DNA of 56,544 bases, taken from Azospirillum sp. TSO22-1 (lineage in GTDB: Bacteria > Pseudomonadota > Alphaproteobacteria > Azospirillales > Azospirillaceae). The DNA lies in assembly GCF_003116015.1 (NCBI RefSeq), contig NZ_LGQZ01000117.1:1-56544 (forward strand), given 5' to 3'. Each line of letters begins with the position of its first letter. Within the stretch, counting starts at the first letter, position 1. Positions 33,904 to 42,344 of this stretch are shown in pieces. The notes under the pieces were generated by a model. That model saw nothing but the letters and a program-made list of their open reading frames with translations, did no database searches and was not told where the DNA came from. The translations under genes were made by a program, and so were the position numbers.

Positions 33904-36735
33904 ATGGTCCAGGGAGATAGGGTGCCCAGCGGCCCGGATGCGGCGCTGTCGCCGCCCGTCAGCGACGCGGTCAAGCACACCACCTGCTACATGTGCGCCT
34001 GCCGGTGCGGCATCCGCGTGCACCTGAAGGACGGGCGCGTCCGCTACATCGAGGGCAACCCCGACCATCCCGTGAACAAGGGCGTGATCTGCGGCAAGGG
34101 CGCGGCCGGAATCATGAACCACACCTCGCCGGCCCGCCTGCGCAAGCCGCTGAAGCGCGTTGGCCCACGCGGCTCCGCCGATTTCGTCGAGATCGAGTGG
34201 GAGGAGGCGCTGGGCCTCGCCGCGCAATGGCTGGGCGACATCCGCCGCACCGATCCCAGGAAGCTCGCCTTCTTCACCGGGCGCGACCAGAGCCAGTCGC
34301 TGACCGGCTGGTGGGCGGCGCAGTTCGGCACGCCCAACTTCGCGGCGCACGGCGGCTTCTGCTCGGTCAACATGGCGGCGGCCGGGCTCTACACGGTGGG
34401 CGGCTCGTTCTGGGAGTTCGGCGAGCCGGACTGGGAGCGCACCAAGTACCTGCTGATGTTCGGCGTCGCCGAGGACCATGATTCCAATCCCATCAAGACG
34501 GGGCTGGGCAAGCTGAAGGCGCGCGGCGCCAAGGTGGTGTCGGTCAACCCGATCCGCACCGGCTATTCCGCGGTGGCGGACGAGTGGATCGGCATCCGGC
34601 CGGGCACCGACGGCCTGCTGGTCATGGCGCTGATCCACGAGCTGCTGCACGCCGACCGCATCGACCTGGAATACCTCGTCCGCTACACCAACGCGCCCTG
34701 GCTGGTGATCCGCGCCCCCGGTGCCGCGGACGACGGGCTGTTCGCCCGCGACGCCTACGGCAACCCGCTGTGCCACGACCTGGGCAAGGACGTGCTGGTG
34801 GACGCCACGCTGCCGGACGTGGCGCCCGCCCTGGTGGGCAACGTCACTTTGCCCGACGGCCGCACCGCCGTGCCGGCGTTCCAGCTGCTCGCCGAGCGCT
34901 ACATGGACCCGGCCTGCGGCCCCGACGCGGTGGCGGAGCGCTGCGGCGTGCCGGCGGCGACGATCCGCCGCCTCGCCGCGGAGCTGGCGCACGCCGCCTT
35001 CGACGAGGCCATCGCGCTGGACATCCCGTGGACCGACTGGGCCGGGCGGCGGCACGCGGTGACCACCGGGCGGCCGGTGGCGATGCACGCCATGCGCGGG
35101 ATCTCGGCGCACTCCAACGGCTTCCACACCTGCCGCGCCATCCACCTGCTGCAGCTGCTGCTGGGCGCGGTGGACTGTCCCGGCGCCTTCCGCATCCGTC
35201 CGCCGTTCCCCAAGCCGATCCCGCCCGGCCTCAAGCCCGCCGGCCGCCATTCCGCTCCGGGCAAACCCCTGGGCGGCATGCCGCTGGGCTTCCCGGCCGG
35301 ACCGGAGGACCTGCTGCTGGAGGACGACGGCACCCCGATCCGCATCGACAAGGCGTACAGCTGGGAGGCGCCGCTCGCCGCGCACGGCGCCATGCACATG
35401 GTGATCGCCAACGCCTGGAAGGGCGACCCGTACCCCATCGACACGTTGTTCCTCTACATGGCGAACATGAGCTGGAACTCGTCGATGAACACGGCCGGCA
35501 CCATGGCGATGCTGACCGATACCGACGAGACCGGCGCGTACAGGATCCCGCGCATCATCTACTCCGACGCCTTCTTCTCGGAGATGGTGGCGTACAGCGA
35601 TCTCGTGCTGCCGGACACCACCTACCTGGAGCGCTGGGACTGCATCTCGCTGCTCGACCGGCCGATCTGCTCGGCCGAGGGGCCGGCCGACGCCATCCGG
35701 CAGCCGGTGGTCGAGCCCGACCGCGACGTGCGCGCCTTCCAGACGGTGCTGCTCGACCTCGGCGCCCGGCTCGGCCTGCCCAGCATGGTGACCGAGGACG
35801 GCGCGCCGAAGTACAAGGACTACGCCGACTACATCGTCAACCACGAGCGCTCGCCGGGCATCGGCCCGCTGGCGGGTTGGCGCGGGCCGAAGGCGGACTG
35901 CGTCGGCCGCGGCGCGCCGAACCCGGACCAGCTCCAGGCCTACGTCGCCAACGGCGGCTTCTGGAGCCACGAGCTGGAGCCCGGCCAGCAGTTCTACAAG
36001 TTCGCCAACCGCGACTACCTGGACTTCGCCGTGCACATGGGCTTCGTCGCCGAGCCCAAGCCGATGGTCATGCAGATCTGGTCGGAACCGCTGCAGAAGT
36101 TTCGCCTCGCGGCGCAGGGCCACGGCCCGGTGCAGCCGCCGGACGCGCTGCGCGAGCGGGTGCGCGCCGCCTTCGACCCGCTGCCGGTCTGGTACCCGCC
36201 CTTCGAGGGCGCGCGGGTGGACGAGCAGGCGTTCCCGCTGCACGCGCTGACCCAGCGGCCGATGATCATGTACCACTCCTGGCATTCGCAGAACGCGTGG
36301 CTGCGGCAGATCCTCGGCAAGAACCACCTGTACGTGAACACCGCCACCGGGCGGCGGCTGGGGCTGGCGGACGGCGACTGGGTGCGCGTCACCAGCCACC
36401 ACGGCGCCATCACCGTGCGCGTCAAGCTGATGGACGGCGTCAACCCCGACACGGTGTGGACCTGGAACGCCATCGGCAAGCGCTCGGGCGCCTGGAACCT
36501 CGCCCCCGACGCGCCGGAGGCGACCGAGGGCTTCCTGCTCAACCACCTGATCTCCGAGCGGCTGCCCGGCGAGGAGCTGTCCAACTCCGATCCGGTTACG
36601 GGCCAGGCGGCGTGGTTCGATCTGCGGGTGCGGATCGAGAAGGTGGCCGGCGCCACGCTCGCCGAGCCGCAGTTCGCCGCCATCCCGCGCGCTCCCGGCC
36701 TGCCGGTGCCGCCGCGCGTGAGGGATCGCCTATGA
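33904..36735 (+). CDS. soeA: Sulfite dehydrogenase molybdopterin subunit SoeA
   Basis: 943 aa, complex iron-sulfur molybdoenzyme. The N-terminal [4Fe-4S] site is Cys28-x2-Cys31-x3-Cys35-x27-Cys63 (TTCYMCACRCGIRV and VICGKG), and Cys153 in AAHGGFCSVNMAAAG is the likely molybdenum ligand. There is no twin-arginine signal, so the enzyme stays in the cytoplasm. This separates it from DmsA, PsrA and TtrA and fits SoeA, which oxidises sulfite to sulfate and feeds electrons to quinone through SoeB and SoeC. The C-terminal Mo-cofactor domain ends with NTATGRRLGLADGDWVRVTS. It overlaps soeB by ATGA. The substrate is inferred from family features, not proven; a DMSO-reductase-like role remains possible. 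Confidence 0.75.
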   Translation: MVQGDRVPSGPDAALSPPVSDAVKHTTCYMCACRCGIRVHLKDGRVRYIEGNPDHPVNKGVICGKGAAGIMNHTSPARLRKPLKRVGPRGSADFVEIEWEEALGLAAQWLGDIRRTDPRKLAFFTGRDQSQSLTGWWAAQFGTPNFAAHGGFCSVNMAAAGLYTVGGSFWEFGEPDWERTKYLLMFGVAEDHDSNPIKTGLGKLKARGAKVVSVNPIRTGYSAVADEWIGIRPGTDGLLVMALIHELLHADRIDLEYLVRYTNAPWLVIRAPGAADDGLFARDAYGNPLCHDLGKDVLVDATLPDVAPALVGNVTLPDGRTAVPAFQLLAERYMDPACGPDAVAERCGVPAATIRRLAAELAHAAFDEAIALDIPWTDWAGRRHAVTTGRPVAMHAMRGISAHSNGFHTCRAIHLLQLLLGAVDCPGAFRIRPPFPKPIPPGLKPAGRHSAPGKPLGGMPLGFPAGPEDLLLEDDGTPIRIDKAYSWEAPLAAHGAMHMVIANAWKGDPYPIDTLFLYMANMSWNSSMNTAGTMAMLTDTDETGAYRIPRIIYSDAFFSEMVAYSDLVLPDTTYLERWDCISLLDRPICSAEGPADAIRQPVVEPDRDVRAFQTVLLDLGARLGLPSMVTEDGAPKYKDYADYIVNHERSPGIGPLAGWRGPKADCVGRGAPNPDQLQAYVANGGFWSHELEPGQQFYKFANRDYLDFAVHMGFVAEPKPMVMQIWSEPLQKFRLAAQGHGPVQPPDALRERVRAAFDPLPVWYPPFEGARVDEQAFPLHALTQRPMIMYHSWHSQNAWLRQILGKNHLYVNTATGRRLGLADGDWVRVTSHHGAITVRVKLMDGVNPDTVWTWNAIGKRSGAWNLAPDAPEATEGFLLNHLISERLPGEELSNSDPVTGQAAWFDLRVRIEKVAGATLAEPQFAAIPRAPGLPVPPRVRDRL

Positions 36736-37460
36736 CCAGCCTGCCGGAGACCCGCGGGCCGAAGCGGCTGGCGCTCGCCATTGACCTGGACACCTGCGTC
36801 GGCTGCCACGCGTGCGTGACCAGCTGCAAGGAATGGAACGCCGGCGGCAACCCGGCGCCGCTCGGCGACGTCAACGCCTATCAGGCCGGCCAGCGCGGCG
36901 CTTGGGCCAACCGCGTCTTCGCCTACGAGGCGGGGGAGGGGGGGGCCGGGCGCACCGTGCACTTCCCGAAGAACTGCTTCCACTGCGAGACGCCGCAGTG
37001 CGTCACCGTCTGCCCGACCGGCGCCTCGTTCAAGCGCGCCGAGGACGGCATCGTGCTGGTCGATTACGACAAATGCATCGGGTGCAAGCTGTGCGCCTGG
37101 GCCTGCCCCTACGGCGTGCGCGAGCTGGACGAGGTCGACGGCACCATGAAGAAGTGCACGCTGTGCATCGACCGCATCTACAACGCCAACCTCCGCGAGG
37201 AGGAGCGCCAACCCGCCTGCGTCCTGGCCTGCCCGACCAAGGCCCGGCATTTCGGCGACTTCAATGATCCGGAATCCACCGTGTCGAAGCTCAGCCGCGA
37301 GCGCGGCGGCTTCCGGGTGATGGAGGACCTCGGCCAGAACCCCACCGGCACCTACCTGCCGCCCCGGCCCGGAAAGCGTGCGGAAGGCGCCGAGCTGCCG
37401 AAGGTCGACCACGGCGGCGGGCGCTTCCTGCGCTGGGTCGACAAGATGCTGACGCGGTGA
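36732..37460 (+). CDS. soeB: Sulfite dehydrogenase iron-sulfur subunit SoeB
   Basis: 242 aa with four ferredoxin-like cysteine clusters: TCVGCHACVTSCKEWN, KNCFHCETPQCVTVCPTGAS, KCIGCKLCAWACPYG and KCTLCIDRIYNAN plus ACVLACPTKARHFGD. They form a [4Fe-4S] wire from the molybdenum subunit to the membrane anchor. The protein is soluble, has no signal peptide, and the length is typical for DmsB/SoeB proteins. The ATG overlaps the soeA stop. The C-terminal part (NPTGTYLPPRPGKR) is of the SoeB/DmsB type. Confidence 0.82.
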   Translation: MTSLPETRGPKRLALAIDLDTCVGCHACVTSCKEWNAGGNPAPLGDVNAYQAGQRGAWANRVFAYEAGEGGAGRTVHFPKNCFHCETPQCVTVCPTGASFKRAEDGIVLVDYDKCIGCKLCAWACPYGVRELDEVDGTMKKCTLCIDRIYNANLREEERQPACVLACPTKARHFGDFNDPESTVSKLSRERGGFRVMEDLGQNPTGTYLPPRPGKRAEGAELPKVDHGGGRFLRWVDKMLTR

Positions 37461-37462
37461 CC

Positions 37463-38389
37463 ATGCACCCGGCCTATTCCGTCATTTTCTTCACCACCGC
37501 GTCCGGCGCCGGCTACGGCCTGCTGGCTTTGCTGGGCGTCCTCACCCCGTTCGGCCTCCTCCCGCCCGGCGCGTGGTTCACCCTGACGGCCCTCGCACTG
37601 GCCTTGACCCTGGTCACCGGCGGCCTGCTGTCCTCCACCCTCCACCTGACGCACCCGGAGCGGGCGTGGCGGGCGGTGAGCCAGTGGCGGTCGTCGTGGC
37701 TGTCGCGCGAGGGCGTGCTGGCGCTCGCCGCCTACGCGCCGGCGGGCCTCTTCGGGCTGGCGGTGCTGCTGGGGGCGCCACGCGGGCTGGTGGCCGTGCT
37801 GGGCATTGCCAGCGCGCTTCTCGCGCTCGCCACCGTCTACGCCACGTCGATGATCTACGCGTCCCTGCGCGCCGTCCGGCAATGGAACAGCCGCTGGGTG
37901 CCGCCCGTGTACCTCGTGCTGGCGCTGATGACCGGCGCGCTGCTGCTGGCCGCCCTGCAAGGCCTGTGGGGCGGCGGCTGGCGCGGGCTGGGCGGGCTCG
38001 CCGTGGGGCTGAGCGCGGCCGGCTGGCTGGTCAAGGCGGCGTACTGGCGCGCCATCGACGCGCAGGCGCCGCGCCGCGACGTGGGCGGCGCCACCGGCCT
38101 GGACCGGCTCGGCCGCGTCCACCTGCTGGAGAAGCCGCACACCGAAGAGAACTTCCTGATGCGCGAGCTGGGCTATCAGGTCGCCCGCGCGCACGCCGCC
38201 AAGCTGCGCCGCATCGCCCACGCCGCGCTGTTCGCGCTGCCGCTGCTGCTCAGCCTCGCGGCGCTGGCGCTGCCGGCCCTGGCGGTGCTGGCGGTGCCGA
38301 GCGCCGCCGTCGGCGTGCTGGCCGAGCGCTGGCTGTTCTTCGCCGAGGCGCGGCACACCGCCATGCTCTATTACGGCGCCGCCGCGTAG
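37463..38389 (+). CDS. soeC: Sulfite dehydrogenase membrane anchor SoeC (DmsC-like)
   Basis: 308 aa with about eight membrane segments, starting MHPAYSVIFFTTASGAGYGL, which is characteristic of the DmsC/SoeC anchor. STLHLTHPERAWRAVSQWRS, with the conserved HPERA.....W, sits in the first loop. It binds quinone and anchors SoeAB to the inner side of the cytoplasmic membrane. A GTG at 37457, overlapping the soeB stop, is an alternative start six bases earlier and would couple translation. The last 19 bp overlap the convergent tetR gene. Confidence 0.78.
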   Translation: MHPAYSVIFFTTASGAGYGLLALLGVLTPFGLLPPGAWFTLTALALALTLVTGGLLSSTLHLTHPERAWRAVSQWRSSWLSREGVLALAAYAPAGLFGLAVLLGAPRGLVAVLGIASALLALATVYATSMIYASLRAVRQWNSRWVPPVYLVLALMTGALLLAALQGLWGGGWRGLGGLAVGLSAAGWLVKAAYWRAIDAQAPRRDVGGATGLDRLGRVHLLEKPHTEENFLMRELGYQVARAHAAKLRRIAHAALFALPLLLSLAALALPALAVLAVPSAAVGVLAERWLFFAEARHTAMLYYGAAA

Positions 38390-38997
38390 CCCTTGGTGAA
38401 CAGGGTCACCGCCGCTTCGAGGAAGCGCTCCAGCTCGGCTTCCGTGATGTTGCTCTCGATGCACAGGATGAAGCGCGTGTGGATGTGCGCCTTCAGCAGG
38501 CCGAAGAACTGCTCGGCCGCGAGGTTGACGTCGGGGATGCGCAGTGCGCCGCGGCGGTCCGCCTCGCGCAGGTACGCCGCCAGGTGTGCGTGCGAGACCG
38601 CCGGGCCGGATTCGTAGAAGGCGCGCGCCAGCTCGGGGAAGCGGTGCGCCTCGGCCACCACCACCCGGTAGGCGGCCAGCGCCTTGCCGGACAGCACCAG
38701 CCTCATGAAGCGCCGGCCGACCAGCCGCAGCGCGTCGGCCACCTCCATCCGGCTCACCTCCTCGCAGGTCAGGGCGCCCATCTGGTCGCGGCACTCGCAC
38801 GCCACCATGGCGGCGAACAGCTCGTCCTTGCTGCGGAAATGCGCGTACAGCGTCGCCTTGGACACGTTGGCGGTCTTCGCCACGTTGTCCATGCTGACGG
38901 CGCCGTAACCGTTCTCCAGAAACAGCTTGCCCGCCGCCTCCAGGATCTGCGCCGGCTTTGAGCCCGCCTCGGGGCTCGGCGCCACCACACCCGCCAT
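38371..38997 (-). CDS. TetR-family repressor of the emrAB efflux genes
   Basis: 208 aa. The N-terminal TetR HTH is at about 14-60: PAQILEAAGKLFLENGYGAV, SMDNVAKTANVSKATLYAHF. The ligand-binding part is AcrR-like (FMRLVLSGKALAAYRVVVAE; ERFLEAAVTLFTKGY). I chose the ATG at 38997 because GGGAGGACGGA precedes it directly; an ATG at 39033 would lie inside the mRNA leader and overlap an operator-proximal region. It is divergent from emrA, with two matching palindromes in between, so it likely represses both genes until an inducer binds. The 3' end overlaps soeC by 19 bp, convergent. Confidence 0.85.
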   Translation of the reverse strand: MAGVVAPSPEAGSKPAQILEAAGKLFLENGYGAVSMDNVAKTANVSKATLYAHFRSKDELFAAMVACECRDQMGALTCEEVSRMEVADALRLVGRRFMRLVLSGKALAAYRVVVAEAHRFPELARAFYESGPAVSHAHLAAYLREADRRGALRIPDVNLAAEQFFGLLKAHIHTRFILCIESNITEAELERFLEAAVTLFTKGYAAAP

Positions 38998-39040
38998 TCC
39001 GTCCTCCCACCTCTTCGAAACCCGTACCGGCATGGATAGT

Positions 39041-39119
39041 ACTAAACCGTTCAGTTCACTCTTGACAAGAGATATGCACTGCGCCATCTTGCCTCAAGAC
39101 AAAACTGAACGGTTCAGTT
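39041..39119. promoter_or_regulatory. Overlapping divergent tetR/emrA promoters with two TetR operators
   Basis: AACTGAAC-g-GTTCAGTT (39103-39119) is a perfect palindrome; ACTAAAC-c-GTTCAGT (39041-39055) is the same site with one mismatch. Between them are two opposed promoters. Plus strand: TTGACA 39062-39067, 17-base spacer, CATCTT 39085-39090. Minus strand: TTGAGG (39092-39097 as CCTCAA), 17-base spacer, TATCTC (39069-39074 as GAGATA). Each operator lies just past one promoter's -10 element, so one TetR protein can shut both directions. Confidence 0.75.
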
Positions 39120-39168
39120 CGGCCCTGCGACAGGACCGGCGAAACCGCACCGCAGGGGTTAAATAACC

Positions 39169-40275
39169 ATGGCCAAGGGCGTTCGGAAGCTCATTCTGTC
39201 GGGAGTCGCTGTGATCGCGCTGTCCGGCGCCGGCTATGGCGGCTGGCATTGGTGGACGGAAGGGCGTTTCGTCGAATCGACCGACAACGCCTACGTGCAG
39301 TCGGACATCAGCGTGGTCAGCCCGAAGGTCGCCGGCTACGTGCGCGACGTGCGGGTGGCGGAGAACCAGCAGGTGGCCGCCGGCGACGTGCTGGTGGTGC
39401 TGGACGACCGCGACTACCGCGCCAAGGTCGCCGAGGCCGGGGCCAACGTGGCGGCGCAGAAGGCGGCGCTGGGCAGCAACGAGCAGAAGCTGGTCTGGCA
39501 GCGCACGCAGATCGCCCGCGCCGAGGCCGAGCTGGCCTCCGCCGAGGCCGAGCGCCAGCGCGCCGCGCAGGCGTTCAACCGCACCCGTTCGCTGGCCAGC
39601 GACAACTGGACCTCGCGCCAGGCGCTCGACACCGCCGAGGCGGACCTGCGCAAGGCCGACGCCGCCGTGCTGAAGGCGCGCGCCGCGCTCGCCGCCGAGC
39701 GCGACCAAGTTGCCGTGCTGGAGGCCGCCTCCGCCGAGATCAAGGCGCACATGGAGCAGGCCGCGGCGTCGCTGGAGGCCGCGCGCAACGACCTCGACAA
39801 CACGGTGGTGCGCGCCGGCGTGGACGGCGTGGTCGGCAACCGCGGCGTCCAGGTCGGCCAGTACGCCCGGCCGGGCGTGCAGCTGCTCTCGCTGGTGCCG
39901 CTGCCCGACGTCTACGTGGTGGCGAATTTCAAGGAGACGCAGCTCGCCGACATGCGGCCGGGGCAGAAGGTGCAGGTGAAGGTGGACGCCTTCCCCGGCA
40001 GGAAGCTGACCGGCACGGTGGAGAGCTTCGCCCCGGCGTCCGGCTCCAAGTTCAGCCTGCTGCCGCCGGAGAACGCCACCGGCAACTTCACCAAGGTGGT
40101 GCAGCGCGTGCCGGTGCGCATCGCGCTCCCCAAGGACACCGAGCTGTCCGGCCTGCTGCGGCCGGGGCTGTCGGTGGTCGCCGAGGTGGACACCCGCGGC
40201 CGCGACGACCATCCGCATCTGGCCGGCTCCGTGTTCGGCACCGCCATCTCGTCGAAGGCGGTGGCGGAGAAGTAA
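39169..40275 (+). CDS. emrA: Periplasmic adaptor of MFS multidrug efflux (EmrA-like)
   Basis: 368 aa, HlyD/membrane-fusion family. One N-terminal membrane anchor (LILSGVAVIALSGAGYGGWH), a biotinyl-lipoyl-like half (VESTDNAYVQSDISVVSPKV; VAENQQVAAGDVLVVLDDRD), a long coiled-coil hairpin at about 95-215 and the second lipoyl half with beta-barrel (DNTVVRAGVDGVVGNRGVQV; GQKVQVKVDAFPG). The TDNAYV motif is typical of EmrA. It links the MFS pump EmrB to an outer-membrane channel. Expression is likely controlled by the divergent TetR protein. A GC-rich hairpin repeat separates it from emrB. Confidence 0.88.
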   Translation: MAKGVRKLILSGVAVIALSGAGYGGWHWWTEGRFVESTDNAYVQSDISVVSPKVAGYVRDVRVAENQQVAAGDVLVVLDDRDYRAKVAEAGANVAAQKAALGSNEQKLVWQRTQIARAEAELASAEAERQRAAQAFNRTRSLASDNWTSRQALDTAEADLRKADAAVLKARAALAAERDQVAVLEAASAEIKAHMEQAAASLEAARNDLDNTVVRAGVDGVVGNRGVQVGQYARPGVQLLSLVPLPDVYVVANFKETQLADMRPGQKVQVKVDAFPGRKLTGTVESFAPASGSKFSLLPPENATGNFTKVVQRVPVRIALPKDTELSGLLRPGLSVVAEVDTRGRDDHPHLAGSVFGTAISSKAVAEK

Positions 40276-40285
40276 ACGCACACGC

Positions 40286-40379
40286 TTGCCCCCACCCCTG
40301 ACCCCTCCCCCGCTTCGCAGGGGAGGGGGATTAAAGGCACCCTCCCCCGCGAAGCGGGGGAGGGCCGGGGTGGGGGCAA
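40286..40379. repeat. GC-rich nested palindrome between emrA and emrB
   Basis: TTGCCCCCACCCC (40286-40298) pairs exactly with GGGGTGGGGGCAA (40367-40379). Inside, CCCTCCCCCGCTTCGC (40303-40318) pairs with GCGAAGCGGGGGAGGG (40349-40364), and smaller hairpins CCCCTCCCC/GGGGAGGGG can form as well. This 94-bp element resembles the CTCCCCC/GGGGGAG intergenic repeats common in high-GC alphaproteobacteria. In the emrAB transcript it could tune the amount of pump mRNA; no T-run makes it a standard terminator. Confidence 0.7.
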
Positions 40380-40398
40380 TACACCCCGAGGTCCCCCC

Positions 40399-42063
40399 AT
40401 GACCGCCATCGCCATTCCCGAATCCGCCCGCGGCCCCGCCCCCCAACATGGGCCGCACGGCGGCGAAGGCCCCGCGTCCCGGCCGAGCCCCCCGCTCCCC
40501 AGCGGCCGGGACGCGGCGGTCTCTCATCCCCAGCGCGCGCTCACCGGGCGCGACAAGCTGGGGTTCCTGGCGATGATCGTCGGCATGTTCATGGCGATCC
40601 TCGACATCCAGATCGTCTCCTCCTCGCTCAGCGAGATCCAGGCCGGCCTGTCGGCCAGCGCGGATGAGATCAGCTGGGTGCAGACCTCCTACCTGATCGC
40701 GGAGGTCGTGATGATCCCGCTGTCGGGCATGCTGTCGCGCATCCTGTCCACCCGCGTGCTGTTCACCCTGTCGGCGGCCGGCTTCACGCTGACCTCGGTG
40801 GCCTGCGCCTTCACCTCGGGCATCGAGACCATGGTGCTGTGGCGGGCGCTGCAGGGCTTCATCGGCGGCGCCATGATCCCCACCGTGTTCGCCGCCAGCT
40901 TCGCGCTGTTCCCGGCGGAGAAGCGGGCCGGCGTGTCGGTGGTCATCGGCCTCGTCGCCACCATGGCGCCGACGCTGGGCCCGACGCTCGGCGGCTACCT
41001 GACGCAGACCTTCTCCTGGCACTGGCTGTTCCTGATCAACGTCGTGCCCGGCCTGATCGTGACCACGCTGGTGTGGAACCTGGTCGACTTCGACAAGGGC
41101 GACCGTTCGCTGCTCAAGGGCTTCGACCTGCTGGGCCTCGGGCTGATGGCGCTGTTCCTCGGCAGCGTCGAGTACGTGGTCGAGGAGGGGCCGCGCAACG
41201 ACTGGTTCGACGACGAGGCCATCGCCATCCTGGCCGTGGTCGCGGTGGCGGCCGGCGTCGGCTTCTTCTGGCGGGTGCTGACCTACCGCAACCCCATCGT
41301 CGAGCTGCGCGCCTTCCGCGACCGCAACTTCGCCATCGGCTCGCTGTACAGCTTCATCATCGGCATCGGCCTCTACGGTGCGGTCTACATCACGCCGCTG
41401 TTCCTGGCGCGGGTGCGCGGGCTGAACAGCCTGCAGATCGGCGAGATCATGTTCGTCACCGGCATGTTCCAGTTCATGTCGGCGCCGATCGCCGGCATCC
41501 TGTCGAAGAAGCTGGACCTGCGCGTCATGCTGGCGATCGGGCTGACGCTGTTCGGCAGCGGCGTCTGGCTGAACTCCGGCCTCACCTCCGACGCCTCGTT
41601 CTGGGAGCTGTTCCTGCCGCAGGCGGTGCGCGGCATGTCGCTGATGCTGTGCTTCATCCCGATCAACACGCTGGCGCTCGGCACCCTGCCGCCGGCGCAG
41701 CTGAAGAACGCGTCGGGCCTCTACAACCTGATGCGCAACCTGGGCGGCGCCATCGGTCTGGCCGCCATCAACACGGTGATGATCGACCGCGCGGCCCTGC
41801 ACCTGAACCGCCTGGGCGACAACCTGAACCCGGCGCGCCCGCTGGTGCAGGACACGCTGGACGGCCTCGCCGCCCGCTTCGACGGGCTGGTGGCGGACCC
41901 CAGCGCCGCGGCGGCCAAGATGCTGGCCAGCATGGTGCAGCGCGAGGCCATGGTGCTGACCTTCAACGACCTGTTCCTGGTGATGGCCGGCGTGTTCCTG
42001 ACCGCGCTGCTGTTCATGCCGCTGGTCCGCAAGCCGGCGCAGGCGGTGGCGGCCGACCACTGA
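40399..42063 (+). CDS. emrB: MFS multidrug efflux pump, DHA2 family (EmrB-like)
   Basis: 554 aa, 14 predicted membrane segments. After a 45-residue Pro/Gly-rich cytoplasmic tail come FLAMIVGMFMAILDIQIVSS (motif D1 region), AEVVMIPLSGMLSRILSTRV (motif A), LWRALQGFIGGAMIPTVFAA (motif B) and TMAPTLGPTLGGYLTQTFSW (motif C of drug:H+ antiporters). DHA2 pumps with an EmrA partner export hydrophobic toxicants across the envelope. The C-terminal loop RLGDNLNPARPLVQD is typical. The ATG at 40399 follows GAGG. A palindromic repeat begins 7 bp after the stop. Confidence 0.92.
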   Translation: MTAIAIPESARGPAPQHGPHGGEGPASRPSPPLPSGRDAAVSHPQRALTGRDKLGFLAMIVGMFMAILDIQIVSSSLSEIQAGLSASADEISWVQTSYLIAEVVMIPLSGMLSRILSTRVLFTLSAAGFTLTSVACAFTSGIETMVLWRALQGFIGGAMIPTVFAASFALFPAEKRAGVSVVIGLVATMAPTLGPTLGGYLTQTFSWHWLFLINVVPGLIVTTLVWNLVDFDKGDRSLLKGFDLLGLGLMALFLGSVEYVVEEGPRNDWFDDEAIAILAVVAVAAGVGFFWRVLTYRNPIVELRAFRDRNFAIGSLYSFIIGIGLYGAVYITPLFLARVRGLNSLQIGEIMFVTGMFQFMSAPIAGILSKKLDLRVMLAIGLTLFGSGVWLNSGLTSDASFWELFLPQAVRGMSLMLCFIPINTLALGTLPPAQLKNASGLYNLMRNLGGAIGLAAINTVMIDRAALHLNRLGDNLNPARPLVQDTLDGLAARFDGLVADPSAAAAKMLASMVQREAMVLTFNDLFLVMAGVFLTALLFMPLVRKPAQAVAADH

Positions 42064-42069
42064 TCCGGA

Positions 42070-42218
42070 GGGCAACCCGGAACACGGATTTCACGGATTG
42101 AGACACGGATTGCACGGATATTGCTGCATCATAGCAAAGGCTTGCGGGTGAGCTTCGGTGCCGCAAGCATCAAGAAAATCCGTGTAATCCGTGTCTCAAT
42201 CCGCGAAATCCGTGTGAA
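42070..42218. repeat. CACGGATT palindromic element, copy 2
   Basis: This is the same design as at 31688-31848: GGGCAACCCGG at the left end, four CACGGATT-type units per arm, and the central GCTTGCGG/CCGCAAGC hairpin (42140-42147 and 42161-42168). The right outer end (GGGTTGCCC in copy 1) is lost here. The centre is the best-conserved part between copies. It lies between emrB and the next plus-strand gene. The remaining bases up to 42344 show nothing recognisable. Confidence 0.75.
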
Positions 42219-42344
42219 CTCTTGCTTCGGCGGCGCGGCTTCCGGAACCAAGAAAGCGCTTGGGACCACACGCCACGGTGACCTTCTCCCGCAGCCGTGC
42301 TATACGGCCGGGCGTCGTCCCGTCGGTTATCTGCCCAGGCAGCC

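Noticed and set aside
39094..42075. Nearly 1000-codon minus-strand frame opposite emrA and emrB
   Set aside because: Same low-complexity antisense composition; emrA and emrB have full domain signatures.
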